Below, one piece after another: positions 18,230 through 27,152 of a DNA stretch of 64,000 nt; the first letter of the stretch is position 1, and every line of letters begins with the position of its first letter. Source of the stretch: JAAXHF01 sp963665955 (GTDB taxonomy: Bacteria; Desulfobacterota; Binatia; Bin18). Location of the stretch: positions 5,270,001 to 5,334,000 of the forward strand of contig OZ246887.1 in the NCBI GenBank assembly GCA_965231765.1. Direction: 5' to 3'. The notes under the pieces were generated by a model. It worked only from the letters and a program-made list of their open reading frames with translations. It did not search any database and was not told where the DNA came from. The position numbers were made by a program, and so were the translations under genes.

Positions 18230-20422
18230 ATGGAGACGACTGCGCGCGCTTTGTCTGACGCTGACCAGTACGAACTATCCGCCGTTCTAGAGCAAATCCC
18301 CGCTCGGCAGCGTGCTCCTCTCGCTGGCGCATTGACCCGAGCCTGTGCGCTCTTGTCCCCCGAACTCCACGCTCCTCTTTTGCAGTGTGTCCAAGCTGTT
18401 GCTGGTGTTGATCCCAGACCCTTGCCCGCAGTCGTGCCGCTGATTGGACCGACGCTCAGCAGTTTCTCTGCGTCGAGCCGTTTGCCTATTCTTGAACGCA
18501 TTGTCCAACTTGCCGAGGTTTTGCCGTCTGGGGTGGCGGCGCTTTTTCGGACGCTCGGCCGGGTATACGATGCGGCTGGTGAAGACGGCGTGCTGGGCTG
18601 GATACAAGTCGGGGAAGAGATTGGGCTTCAGAACGCACAAGCTGGCGTTCCCTTTTTTTCCCTGACAACACAGACGAGTCAGCGGACTGTACGCGGTGCC
18701 TCACCGATTGTTCGCCTTGGAGAAGTCCAAGGCATCTTGCTCAAATACCTCCATATGCTGAGTGGTACGAGCAGTGGCTTGGTTGAGATGCCAATGCTCT
18801 TTGTCCCGCCCCCTTTGGCCGAAACTGGAGGCGAATGGATTCCGCTGCCTGCGTGTGTAGATATCTTCCCCACCTATGAAGACAATTTTCGCCTGTATCG
18901 CATCTTAGTTGCTCATCAAGCCGGGCGTCTGCTGTTTGGGACCTACGACTGCGTGCCGTCGGCAGTGTGGGAATCCTTTCCCCCCTATGTCCACAGCCTG
19001 CTTGATGAGGGCGCGGCACGACCTGATGACTGTGCGGCCTATTTTTCGCTCTTTCCACGCACGGATTTGATAGAAGATCTCTTTGTCTGTCTTGAAGGCA
19101 AGCGTATCGCGGCTCGGCTTATCGCAAACTATCGTGGTCTGGCTGAGGATCTGGAGTGGACTGAGGGGTTGACTGAACTCTATCCGGCTGTACCAGCGGC
19201 GCTATTGGCCCAGATTCCGGCCGAAGCGTTTGTAGACCTCGAACAGACTGGTACGGCGTCGGACGCGCTCGTGTGGGCATCTCAATTGTACGCGCAGTTT
19301 TTACAAGATGAGCAACCGATGGCTTCCGGCTCGCCGTCTGTGACTGAGAGAGATTTTGATGAGGTGCCTGAACAAGCCGCCGCGTTTATAACCGGGGTGA
19401 ATGTGAGCCGGGGAGCCGGGGAGGGAGCCGAAGAAGAAGACATCGCCCGGCGACGCGGGCGGACTGCCCGCGATCTGCACTACGTGTATGACGAGTGGGA
19501 TTATGAGATTGAGGACTACCGTTCGCACTGGTGTGAGCTACGCGAAGTCAGCTTGGCAGAAGATAAGGGCGTATTTTTTTCGCGGACGCTAGCGACCTAT
19601 GCTGAACTGACGCCAGAGATCAAACGCGAATTCCAGCGTTTACGACCCAAGATGTTTCATCCAGTCAAGGGGCTGGAAGATGGCGAGGATATTGATCTGA
19701 ATGCCATGGTTACGGCGCGAGTTGATCGGCGTTTGGGCAATACGCCTTCGTCAAAGCTGTACGTTGCCAGACAGCAAGTCCAACGCGATGTCGGTGTCTT
19801 GTTTCTGGTCGACCTGAGCGCCTCGACTGGGGCAGCATTAGCCGATGCTGCTGCCGAAGGTGTTGCAGCTCAGCAGGACAAGCCGCGTATTATTGATGTG
19901 ATCAAAGAATCTATCGTTCTTTTGTCCGTTGCTTTGGAAGAAATTGGCGATTCGTACGCCATCTACGGATTTTCGAGTCGCGGCCGCAACGATGTCGAAG
20001 TCTACCCAGTCAAGACCTTCCGAGACTCGCTGTCGGCTGAGGTGAAGGGCCGGATTGGCGCACTCAGTCCGCAGGGCAGTACTCGTATGGGCACGGCTGT
20101 CCGCCACGCCACGCGCAAGCTCAAAGATCTGGCTACCCGAGCCAAACTCTTGGTGCTGCTCAGCGATGGCTATCCCGAAGATCCTGGCTACGGCAAACCT
20201 GTTGTACCCCCGATGTACGGACTCCGCGATACGATGATGGCTTTTCGCGAAGCCGAGCGTGGTGGCATTTTGCCCTACTGTCTGACGGTCGATAAAGGTG
20301 GCCATGACTATTTGCAGGAAATGTGTGTGCCGTCGCGCTATATGGTCATTGACGACATTCTGTCCTTACCCACCGAGCTGCCCAAGATTTACCAGCGTTA
20401 TATTTGGTCACAGTGGTTGTAA
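18230..20422 (+). CDS. NorD/CbbO-like von Willebrand A protein (first of tandem pair)
   Basis: About 730 residues from ATG 18230, preceded by AAGAGGAGAT nine bases upstream (the frame is open to 18089). Residues 1-380 form an alpha-helical region shared with the next gene. A conserved linker follows (YVYDEWDYEIEDYRSHWCEL), then a C-terminal VWA domain with an intact metal site: DLSAST near 527, GSTRMGTAVRHA and LLSDGYPED. NorD and CbbO proteins act with MoxR-type AAA+ partners (NorQ, CbbQ) to remodel or metallate enzymes such as nitric oxide reductase or Rubisco. No such ATPase or target enzyme lies nearby. Confidence 0.85.
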   Translation: METTARALSDADQYELSAVLEQIPARQRAPLAGALTRACALLSPELHAPLLQCVQAVAGVDPRPLPAVVPLIGPTLSSFSASSRLPILERIVQLAEVLPSGVAALFRTLGRVYDAAGEDGVLGWIQVGEEIGLQNAQAGVPFFSLTTQTSQRTVRGASPIVRLGEVQGILLKYLHMLSGTSSGLVEMPMLFVPPPLAETGGEWIPLPACVDIFPTYEDNFRLYRILVAHQAGRLLFGTYDCVPSAVWESFPPYVHSLLDEGAARPDDCAAYFSLFPRTDLIEDLFVCLEGKRIAARLIANYRGLAEDLEWTEGLTELYPAVPAALLAQIPAEAFVDLEQTGTASDALVWASQLYAQFLQDEQPMASGSPSVTERDFDEVPEQAAAFITGVNVSRGAGEGAEEEDIARRRGRTARDLHYVYDEWDYEIEDYRSHWCELREVSLAEDKGVFFSRTLATYAELTPEIKREFQRLRPKMFHPVKGLEDGEDIDLNAMVTARVDRRLGNTPSSKLYVARQQVQRDVGVLFLVDLSASTGAALADAAAEGVAAQQDKPRIIDVIKESIVLLSVALEEIGDSYAIYGFSSRGRNDVEVYPVKTFRDSLSAEVKGRIGALSPQGSTRMGTAVRHATRKLKDLATRAKLLVLLSDGYPEDPGYGKPVVPPMYGLRDTMMAFREAERGGILPYCLTVDKGGHDYLQEMCVPSRYMVIDDILSLPTELPKIYQRYIWSQWL

Positions 20423-20581
20423 GCGCGGTTGTGTTGTCTGCCTCTTCCTCCAGGGCGAGGGAACCGGACAACAGGGAAACGCCTGAGGTTGGGACAAATA
20501 GCCTCCGTGCCCGCTCTCTTGCTCTCTCGCCGCAGTTCTTGTACACGGAAAACTCTAACCTGACAGATGGGCAAGGTGAAA

Positions 20582-23323
20582 ATGACTTCTGGAGAAACCG
20601 TGAATCTTGATCGCAGTCGCTTGAGTGAAGACGCTCAGCAACAGCTACGCACTATCCTGGACGACCTCTCCTCGGCCTGGCAAGACCATTTGCTGCGTGC
20701 CCTGGGACAGGTAGAGATACCAACGCTGGAGCAGTGGCTGCACGGCCATCACTTACAGGATTGGATCGGCAACGGGCTCCGTGGGTTGGCGGGCAAAGAT
20801 GGCCAGAATGCGCAGCTCGCCCCGGTTTTTTTTGCTGCGACGCCCCAGCTGTTGCCTGGGCTGAGTCGGGGCGATTTGAATGAGTGGTCTCGCCTGGCCT
20901 TTGACATTGGTGATGTTGATCCGTCGCAAGTTTTTAGCACGCTGCCCGATGGTTTGACGGAGCTCGACCAAGCCGAGCGGGTGAGCTGTTATCGGCTCGT
21001 CCGCAATGCTGTCTATCATTCTCCGCAGGCAGCGGTCGCGCTGTATCGGGCGCTGCCACGGGCGTGTGAGATGATTCCGGCTGAGCTGCGGGTGACCTAT
21101 CTGCGCTGTGTCCAAGCTGGGGTCAATTTTGATCCAGGACCCCTGCCTGTGTCAGTCGCGTTATTTAGTTCGACCTTACGTTCCTTGCCGTTGGAGACGT
21201 GTACCACCTTATTAGAGCGCATCGGTCAGCTGGCTCAGTTTGTTCCCACCGGTGTGGCACGTTTGTTTCGGGTGTTGGGACAAGCCTACGATGATGTCGG
21301 AGAAGAGGGGGTGCTGGGCTGGATTACCGCTGGAGAAGAACTGGCCCGCCGCCGGCCCGAAGCCGCAGATGCGTATTTCGGGCTGGAGTCACGCACCAGC
21401 ATCCTGATGCTTCGAGGAAAAACACCCGCAGTGATGCTGAGTGATGTGCATGGTGTGTTGCTCAAATATCTCCACATGCTGAGCGGAGCGACGTACAGTC
21501 TGGCTGAGACGGAAACGGTTGCCTTTCCACCCCCGCTCGATGTGAGCGATGACGAGATGTTGCCCTTACCGGTCTGGGTCGAGACTTTTCCCACGTATGA
21601 AGAGAATTTTCGACTGCTCCGGGTCATGGCCGCCCATCAGGCCGGCCGGGTAGCGTGCGGGACCTATGATATCGTCCTGTCTGAATTGTGGCCCTCGTTG
21701 CCGCCCTATGTGCACCTGCTACTCGGGTCTGAGGCTGACCCTCCGGAAGACTTCTATGATTTTTTCCAACTCTTCCCGCAGCCATCCCAAGTCGAGGCAT
21801 TGTTTCTGTATATTGAGAGTAGACGCGTTGCCGCGCGGCTGACCGCTTCGTATCGTGGACTGCAAGAAGATTTGGCCTGGGCGGATGAACAGACCCAGCT
21901 GTATCCAGCTGCCCTGTCGATGTTACTCCCTCGTCTCCCAGCTGCCCTGTGGCCGGATTTGACCAAAGATGGATCTGCTGACGAATCGTTGCTGCTGGCC
22001 ACCGAGCTGTACGCCCATGTCATGGACGGCACGGCACGTCCGTCTGCGGCGGGACCACGGGAATCAAAGCGAGAGAAGCTGATGGAGCTGGTCGAAGATG
22101 AGTCGGCTCGCTTCATTCCCATGGAGGATGATCTCGGACAGGGTCGCCAGAACGCAGAGGGGCTGTCTGCTGAAGAGCAGGCCATGCTACGCAAGATTAT
22201 TGCCCGGTTGAGTAAGCATAAGAAGGAAAATCGGCGGCCGGATCGACGCCCTGAAGATGGCAAGACGATGACCTTGTTTGGCGAACCAGGCGAAGAAGCG
22301 GGTGAGGAAGAATTGCTTGTCCAGAACAAAAAGAAAAAAGCCAAGGACCGCCAAATGCTCACCTCAGCTGGGGTGCGGTATGTGTACGATGAATGGGACT
22401 TCTTGATTGATGATTATCGGTCTCAGTGGTGTGATTTACGCGAGGTGCCTTTGATTGGCGATGAAGGTGCGTTCTTTTCCAGCACGCTGACCGCTTATGG
22501 CGATGTGATGAAAGACATCAAGCGAGAGTTTCAACGTTTACGGCCCAAGCTGTATCACAAAGTCAAAGGCTTGGAAGACGGCGAAGAGATTGATCTGGAA
22601 GCTGCGGTGGCGGCCCGGGTTGATATGATCACTGGAGTCCCGCCCTCGACCAAGATTTATGCCGCCCGCCAGCCGACGGACCGCGATGTCTCAGCACTCT
22701 TTTTGTTAGACCTGAGTGCTTCGACCGATGCCCGCGTGCCCGTCACACCGGCTGAGGGAGAAGAGGATGCCACACCTGAGGAGATGCGGATTATCGATAT
22801 TCTCAAAGAAGCCGTTGTCCTCTTGTCCTCTGCCTTAGAAGAGATTGGCGATACCTACGCCATCTATGGTTTTTCCAGCAGTGGCCGCAAGAATGTTGAC
22901 GTCTATCCGGTCAAAACCTTCGTTGAAACCCTATCGGCCGATGTCAAAGGTCGCATCAGTGCTCTGGCCCCTCAGCGGAGTACACGTATGGGCGCGGCGG
23001 TGCGCCATGCCACGCGTAAACTGAAAGATCTCTCGACTCGGGGAAAAGTCTTGATCTTGCTGAGCGACGGCTATCCTGAAGATGCCGACTATGGCCGCGA
23101 GCCGCATACCCCTGTGTATGGTCTGCGGGATACGATGATGGCTATGCGGGAAGCGGAAAAGAGCGGAATTTTATCGTTTTGCATCACCGTAGACAAAGGC
23201 GGCCACGACTATCTGCGGGAGATGTGTGCCCCGTCTCGTTATATGGTCATTGAAGATGTACTGTCTTTGCCGTCTGAGCTGCCTAAGATCTATCAGCGCC
23301 ATATTCGCATGCAGGAGTTGTAG
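20582..23323 (+). CDS. NorD/CbbO-like von Willebrand A protein (second of tandem pair)
   Basis: About 913 residues from ATG 20582 (preceded by AAGGTG; an upstream in-frame ATG at 20567 lacks a ribosome-binding site). It aligns end to end with the preceding gene but carries an extra ~120-residue N-terminal segment and a charged Lys/Glu-rich insert near 530-590. The YVYDEWDFLIDDYRSQWCDL linker and VWA metal site (DLSAST near 709, STRMGAAVRHA, LLSDGYPED) are intact. The pair is separated by about 160 bp and probably arose by tandem duplication; a heteromeric complex is conceivable. Confidence 0.85.
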   Translation: MTSGETVNLDRSRLSEDAQQQLRTILDDLSSAWQDHLLRALGQVEIPTLEQWLHGHHLQDWIGNGLRGLAGKDGQNAQLAPVFFAATPQLLPGLSRGDLNEWSRLAFDIGDVDPSQVFSTLPDGLTELDQAERVSCYRLVRNAVYHSPQAAVALYRALPRACEMIPAELRVTYLRCVQAGVNFDPGPLPVSVALFSSTLRSLPLETCTTLLERIGQLAQFVPTGVARLFRVLGQAYDDVGEEGVLGWITAGEELARRRPEAADAYFGLESRTSILMLRGKTPAVMLSDVHGVLLKYLHMLSGATYSLAETETVAFPPPLDVSDDEMLPLPVWVETFPTYEENFRLLRVMAAHQAGRVACGTYDIVLSELWPSLPPYVHLLLGSEADPPEDFYDFFQLFPQPSQVEALFLYIESRRVAARLTASYRGLQEDLAWADEQTQLYPAALSMLLPRLPAALWPDLTKDGSADESLLLATELYAHVMDGTARPSAAGPRESKREKLMELVEDESARFIPMEDDLGQGRQNAEGLSAEEQAMLRKIIARLSKHKKENRRPDRRPEDGKTMTLFGEPGEEAGEEELLVQNKKKKAKDRQMLTSAGVRYVYDEWDFLIDDYRSQWCDLREVPLIGDEGAFFSSTLTAYGDVMKDIKREFQRLRPKLYHKVKGLEDGEEIDLEAAVAARVDMITGVPPSTKIYAARQPTDRDVSALFLLDLSASTDARVPVTPAEGEEDATPEEMRIIDILKEAVVLLSSALEEIGDTYAIYGFSSSGRKNVDVYPVKTFVETLSADVKGRISALAPQRSTRMGAAVRHATRKLKDLSTRGKVLILLSDGYPEDADYGREPHTPVYGLRDTMMAMREAEKSGILSFCITVDKGGHDYLREMCAPSRYMVIEDVLSLPSELPKIYQRHIRMQEL

Positions 23324-23331
23324 GCTAGAGT

Positions 23332-23366
23332 CCTGTCCTATGGTTGAGAATTGAGCATAGGACAGG
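23332..23366 (+). terminator. Hairpin after the NorD-like pair
   Basis: Perfect 10-bp inverted repeat CCTGTCCTAT (23332-23341) and ATAGGACAGG (23357-23366) around a 15-base loop, beginning 9 bp after the stop of the second NorD-like gene. No T-tract follows, so a factor-dependent terminator or RNA-stabilising hairpin fits better than a classical intrinsic terminator. Confidence 0.45.
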
Positions 23367-23661
23367 CTGTTGGAGTACGTTTCTTGTGCGGGCTAGCTGG
23401 ACCTGGGGATTGGATTTGATCGAACGGTTGCGGGACCCCGGCGATTTCAGAGAATATTTCGACAAGATTGGGGTGGATGGGCAGATGAAGCGCATAGGCG
23501 CCGTGCGAACTACACTTTCAGAAGATAAAAGTCTCCTTGATGACTTGATAACCCAACTGCACCGTTTGGCCGAGGAGTTCCGGCTTGCGCTGAATATCCT
23601 TGATCCGGCAGGGCGGGGGACGCTCCGCTCGGATTCGCCGCCACAAGAAACGATACCTTGA
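23344..23661 (+). CDS. Possible small hypothetical protein
   Basis: An open frame of about 105 codons between the NorD-like pair and the toxin-antitoxin genes. The segment from about LDLIERLRDPGDFREYF onward looks protein-like (amphipathic helices, a plausible LLDDLITQLHRLAEEFRLAL helix), while the first 25 codons overlap the hairpin and look random. A TTG near 23413 after GGGGATTGG could be the start. No family recognised; it may also be a decayed gene. Confidence 0.3.
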   Translation: MRIEHRTGCWSTFLVRASWTWGLDLIERLRDPGDFREYFDKIGVDGQMKRIGAVRTTLSEDKSLLDDLITQLHRLAEEFRLALNILDPAGRGTLRSDSPPQETIP

Positions 23662-23686
23662 CAATTTCAGAATGAGGCTTGACGTT

Positions 23687-23706
23687 CTGTCTCAAATTTG
23701 AGACAG
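23687..23706. promoter_or_regulatory. Perfect 20-bp palindromic operator of the toxin-antitoxin operon
   Basis: CTGTCTCAAATTTGAGACAG is a perfect palindrome at 23687-23706, ending 8 bp before the toxin ATG. TTGACA lies at 23658-23663 and TTGACG at 23679-23684, so the palindrome overlaps or follows the likely promoter. Xre-type antitoxins commonly autorepress through such sites, and this one is the natural target for the antitoxin encoded at 24054. Confidence 0.65.
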
Positions 23707-23714
23707 TGCTGACC

Positions 23715-24041
23715 ATGAAAGACGTGAGGTTCGTCAGTTCCTCCCTCAACGACCTCCGCGCCTTTCCACAAGCCCCACGCCAAGATATGGGCCGCCAGAT
23801 CAATCGGGTTCAGCAGGGGCTCGATCCGCAGGACTGGAAGCCCATGCCGAGGGTGGGGCGCGGCGTGCGCGAGATCCGTATTCGCGATGAGGGTAACACC
23901 TACCGCTGCATATACGCGACAAATATCGGCGATGCTGTTTACGTGCTGCACGTGTTTAGGAAGAAATCGCAAAAGACGCCAGCGAAGGACATCGAGACGG
24001 CGAAGGCCCGGTTGAAGGCGCTTCGAGCCCAATTGAGGTAG
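23715..24041 (+). CDS. RelE/HigB-type toxin (Gp49-like)
   Basis: About 108 residues from ATG 23715 (MKDVRFVSSSLNDLRAF). It has the phage-derived Gp49-like/HigB fold pattern: RVGRGVREIRIRDEGNTYRC strands, then YVLHVFRKKSQKTP, ending in a basic helix. Toxins of this family are ribosome-dependent or free mRNA interferases. The order toxin first and antitoxin second is the inverted HigBA arrangement. The in-frame ATG at 23679 is rejected as start because it lies upstream of the palindromic operator. Confidence 0.85.
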   Translation: MKDVRFVSSSLNDLRAFPQAPRQDMGRQINRVQQGLDPQDWKPMPRVGRGVREIRIRDEGNTYRCIYATNIGDAVYVLHVFRKKSQKTPAKDIETAKARLKALRAQLR

Positions 24042-24053
24042 AGGAGATAGCCG

Positions 24054-24350
24054 ATGGAGATTCACAGTTACCAGAGCGTCTGGGATGCTATCGCGGACAG
24101 TCCTGAAGAAGCGGCCAACCTCAAGATCCGCTCTCATCTGATGGACGCCATAAAGGCATACATCGACCACGAGGGTATCACGCAGGAAGAGGCAGCCCAA
24201 CGGCTCGGCGTGCCGCGCTCCCGCGTGAGCGAGCTCGTCAACGACCGGATCAGCAAATTCACCATCGACAAGCTGGTAAACATGGCCGCTCGGGTCGGGC
24301 TGACCACTCGGATCACGGTCAGGAAAGCTCGACATCGGGCAGCGGCGTGA
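24054..24350 (+). CDS. Xre-family antitoxin (HigA-like, HTH_37 type)
   Basis: A 98-residue helix-turn-helix protein; the HTH lies about residues 40-62 (GITQEEAAQRLGVPRSRVSE). This is the MW0319/HTH_37-type antitoxin that normally follows a Gp49-like toxin. It begins 12 bp after the toxin stop with a GAGGAGA ribosome-binding site. It should neutralise the toxin and repress the shared promoter through the palindrome at 23687-23706. Confidence 0.87.
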   Translation: MEIHSYQSVWDAIADSPEEAANLKIRSHLMDAIKAYIDHEGITQEEAAQRLGVPRSRVSELVNDRISKFTIDKLVNMAARVGLTTRITVRKARHRAAA

Positions 24351-24404
24351 CGGCCTCGGTATGGTCGATTCTAACAATGTCGCTGAGAGGCCACTGCCGA
24401 GTCT

Positions 24405-25856
24405 CTAGCCAGCGGCCTCGCGCAGCAACTCCCACAGCTGCTCAACATGAGCTTGGGTCGTGGCTTGATTGCCAATCGCGACCCGGATGGCGTACTGATC
24501 GTTCAGTTTGGTATGCGACAAAAATGCTTTGCCACTGGCATTGATGGTATGAATGATTGCCGCGTTGTGGGCTTCAAGGTTAACCGGCTCATCCAGCTCA
24601 CCTTGCCCATCTGGGACATGCCGAAAACAGACAGTCGAGAAGGGCAGGGGAGCTAAACGCTCCCAACCTGGTTCGGCATCGATCTGGGCGGCCAGCCATT
24701 GGGCGGACTGAATGTGGCCCTCAATGATCCGGGCCAGTCCCTCGCGTCCATAGGCGCGAATGACCATCCATAGTTTCAAGGCCCGAAAACGTCGCCCCAG
24801 GGACAAGCCATAGTCCATCAGGTTGATGACATCCGCCTCGTCTGTCCGTAAGTATTCGGTCACAAGTGAGAAGGCCCGCTTTAAGTCATCCGGGCGACGA
24901 GTGTACAAAAGACTGCAATCTATCGGAGTCAGCAGCCATTTATGTGGATTGGTGACAAATGAATCGGCCCGTTCACAGCCAGCTAAGACTGAGCGATGTG
25001 AAGCCAGCAGTGCGGCCGCGCCGCCATACGCCGCGTCAACGTGGAGCCATACGTCATAGCGTTCACACATATCCGCAAGAGCTGGGACAGGATCAATACT
25101 GGTAGACGATGTCGTGCCAACGGTTGCCACAACGGCCAGTGGTTTGACACCATCTGCAATATCTTTTCTGATCGCCTGCTCTAGAAGGTCTGGTCGCAAA
25201 CGGAACTCAGCATCCGTTTCAATATGGCGTGTCCACTGGCGGCCGATACCGAGAGCGATTGCGGCTTTGTCGATAGAGCTATGCGTCTGGGTTGAGGTAT
25301 AAATGGCCAGGGGCGGCAAGTCGGTTCGACCAGCCATGCCTGCGTCGCGAATATCAAAACCTGCCGCTTCTCGGGCTGCGGCAAGTGCATACAGCGTTGA
25401 AGCGGATGCGGTGTCGGTGATTTCACCGAACCACGAGGTGGGTAAACCCAGCATCTCGGCGACCCAGCACAGCGTCCGTTGTTCCAGCTCGGTCGCAGCA
25501 GGCGACGTGCGCCACAGCATGGCGTTGACGTTTAATGCTGCTGAAATCAGCTCACCAACAATGCCTGGCCCAGAGCCACTAATACCAAAATAGGCAAAAA
25601 ATGCAGGATGGTTCCAATGCGTGATGCCCGGCAGGATGAGCCGATCAATATCCTGCAAGATGGTGTCGAGGGATTCGCCGTGTTGGGGGGCTGATTCCGG
25701 TAAGCTTGCCGCAATATCACCAGGAGAGACTTGGGACAGGACTGGCCGATCCGCGACGTTTTCTAAATAGGACGCCACCCAGGCAGCGGCTTCTTGCAGG
25801 GCGCGGCGAAGTTCTTGGGGGCTAGGGCCAGGATAAAGCGAGTCTTTAGGCGGCAT
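24405..25856 (-). CDS. PLP-dependent group II decarboxylase (aromatic amino acid decarboxylase-like)
   Basis: A 483-residue pyridoxal-phosphate enzyme of the group II decarboxylase family (DOPA/tryptophan/glutamate decarboxylase type). The substrate loop HWNHPAFFAYF lies near 80-90, the ring-stacking His about 192 (TQTHSSIDKA), the PLP-pyridine Asp about 274 (HVDAAYGG) and the Schiff-base Lys about 306 (NPHKWLL). This group makes aromatic amines or related products; the exact substrate is not readable. It is monocistronic, convergent with the toxin-antitoxin pair and downstream of the hsp20 operon. Confidence 0.88.
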   Translation of the reverse strand: MPPKDSLYPGPSPQELRRALQEAAAWVASYLENVADRPVLSQVSPGDIAASLPESAPQHGESLDTILQDIDRLILPGITHWNHPAFFAYFGISGSGPGIVGELISAALNVNAMLWRTSPAATELEQRTLCWVAEMLGLPTSWFGEITDTASASTLYALAAAREAAGFDIRDAGMAGRTDLPPLAIYTSTQTHSSIDKAAIALGIGRQWTRHIETDAEFRLRPDLLEQAIRKDIADGVKPLAVVATVGTTSSTSIDPVPALADMCERYDVWLHVDAAYGGAAALLASHRSVLAGCERADSFVTNPHKWLLTPIDCSLLYTRRPDDLKRAFSLVTEYLRTDEADVINLMDYGLSLGRRFRALKLWMVIRAYGREGLARIIEGHIQSAQWLAAQIDAEPGWERLAPLPFSTVCFRHVPDGQGELDEPVNLEAHNAAIIHTINASGKAFLSHTKLNDQYAIRVAIGNQATTQAHVEQLWELLREAAG

Positions 25857-25944
25857 GAAGAACCTGACCTTTTTTAAGTATCTCTGAAATGGACTGATCC
25901 CCTATGGAGTCTGGCATGGCGCGTAAGACCCTATCATAAAATGC

Positions 25945-25978
25945 CAGGGGGCAAGAACCGTGTGGCTCCTGCCCCCTG
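25945..25978 (-). terminator. Probable terminator of the twin hsp20 operon
   Basis: Inverted repeat CAGGGGGCA (25945-25953) and TGCCCCCTG (25970-25978). Read leftward it lies 24 bp after the hsp20 stop and is followed by a short GCATTTTATG stretch. The stem is strong but the T-tract is weak. Confidence 0.5.
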
Positions 25979-26002
25979 AATCGCCCTTGTCCGCCGTCCG
26001 CA

Positions 26003-26401
26003 TCAGCCAACCTGTACCGCAACGCGTCGAGGTTTTGCACTCTCAGCTTTAGGCAGCTCCAGCTCTAGGACGCCGTTGGTCAGGTGGGCGTGGATTTTGT
26101 CGGCGTCAATTGCATTTGAGAGTGTGAAGCGACGCTGATAGTTGCCGACGTTGTATTCAGTGTAGACTGAAGCCAGGTCTGCATACTCTTGTAAGGCAAC
26201 CTGACCTTCAATTGACAGCACGTTTTTTTCGACGCTGATCTCAATCGAATCCTCTTTCACCCCCGGCATATCGGCCCGCAGCCACAGCGCGTTTTCGGTC
26301 TCGGAGATATCAACATTTGGCACATAGGTCCGGCCTGGTCGGGTGGGTTCTTCGGTTTTCACTTCCTGTTTGTCTTGTGTGGTAAGTTCTTGTTCCGTCA
26401 T
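26003..26401 (-). CDS. Hsp20/alpha-crystallin small heat shock protein
   Basis: About 132 residues from the ATG at 26401, which follows a perfect AGGAGG ribosome-binding site; the frame is open further upstream but that start is unnecessary. The N-terminus is acidic and Gln/Thr-rich, and the alpha-crystallin domain covers about 30-125 with ADMPGV and NGVLELELPK. It lies 46 bp after the next hsp20 gene, so the two form an operon. Members of such pairs often co-assemble, though nothing here shows that directly. Confidence 0.93.
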   Translation of the reverse strand: MTEQELTTQDKQEVKTEEPTRPGRTYVPNVDISETENALWLRADMPGVKEDSIEISVEKNVLSIEGQVALQEYADLASVYTEYNVGNYQRRFTLSNAIDADKIHAHLTNGVLELELPKAESAKPRRVAVQVG

Positions 26402-26447
26402 TGCTCGTGTCCTCCTGATATTGCCAAGTGTGAATGCAAAGTTTCGC

Positions 26448-26897
26448 TTAGGCCGCTTGGACAGCAATCTGACGCGGTTTGGCCTCTTCACGTTTGGGAA
26501 TACTGATTGTTAGCATGCCCTGTTTGTACGCTGCCTGGGCCTGTCCTAGATTCAAATCGGCTGGGAATTGAAACGAACGAGAGAATTGACCAGCACCTCG
26601 CTCGCGACGGTGGAAACTGCCATTCGGAGATGCAGAGGCTTCACGTTTGCCGCTCAGGGTTAAGGTACGGTCTTGGCTTTCGATGTGGATATCGTCTGGG
26701 GATACACCAGGAACCTCAAAGCGGACGACATAGCTGCCTTCGGCATCTTGGAAGACATTGACTGCTGGAAAGACGCCCCGGCCAGACAGGCCCATGTCAA
26801 AACCTCGGGGATTTTTGAAGGAACGATCGAGGTCGTGCTGTAAGCGCAATAAGGCGTTCAACGGGTCACGTTCGGGCGAGAAGCGGAAGACTGTCAT
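26448..26897 (-). CDS. Hsp20/alpha-crystallin small heat shock protein
   Basis: A 149-residue small heat shock protein, first gene of the pair. The alpha-crystallin domain covers about 45-140 with EVPGV and a QGMLTISIPK element; the N-terminal arm contains FSPERDPLNALLRLQHDLDR. An AAGGAG site precedes the ATG. Upstream, around 26975-26990, read leftward, there is a CCCC/GGGG inverted repeat beside a TTGACG box. I see neither a CIRCE element nor a clear sigma-32 promoter. Confidence 0.93.
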   Translation of the reverse strand: MTVFRFSPERDPLNALLRLQHDLDRSFKNPRGFDMGLSGRGVFPAVNVFQDAEGSYVVRFEVPGVSPDDIHIESQDRTLTLSGKREASASPNGSFHRRERGAGQFSRSFQFPADLNLGQAQAAYKQGMLTISIPKREEAKPRQIAVQAA

Positions 26898-27054
26898 GGC
26901 AAACTCCTTTCAAGGACTATGGGTGATGTATTTTTATCTCGTGCGGGGCCGGCTCCCGCTGTCTCTTGCGCAAATGTAAGCCCCGCTTTGGGGTCGTCAA
27001 GGGGAAAGCACTGAAAATTTTTGCGGGTTATTTTTGGGCTGAGTTTTGCATTGT

Positions 27055-27074
27055 CCGGCAGCAAGCGCTGCCGG
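27055..27074. other. Perfect 8-bp hairpin upstream of the enoyl-CoA hydratase gene
   Basis: CCGGCAGC (27055-27062), loop AAGC, GCTGCCGG (27067-27074). It lies about 80 bp before the hydratase ATG and has no T-tract. It could be a leader-RNA structure; nothing else in this intergenic region (26898-27152) is recognisable. Confidence 0.4.
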
Positions 27075-27152
27075 CAGCAGCCCTCCTTGCGGTTCTCTGG
27101 CTCGCCTTGTTAGAAAGAGAGGGTCAGAGCCCTTGGCTCGAAGGAGGTTGGT

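Noticed and set aside
21754..22362. 202-codon minus-strand frame inside the second NorD-like gene
   Set aside because: Ser/Arg-rich shadow frame opposite a conserved VWA protein.
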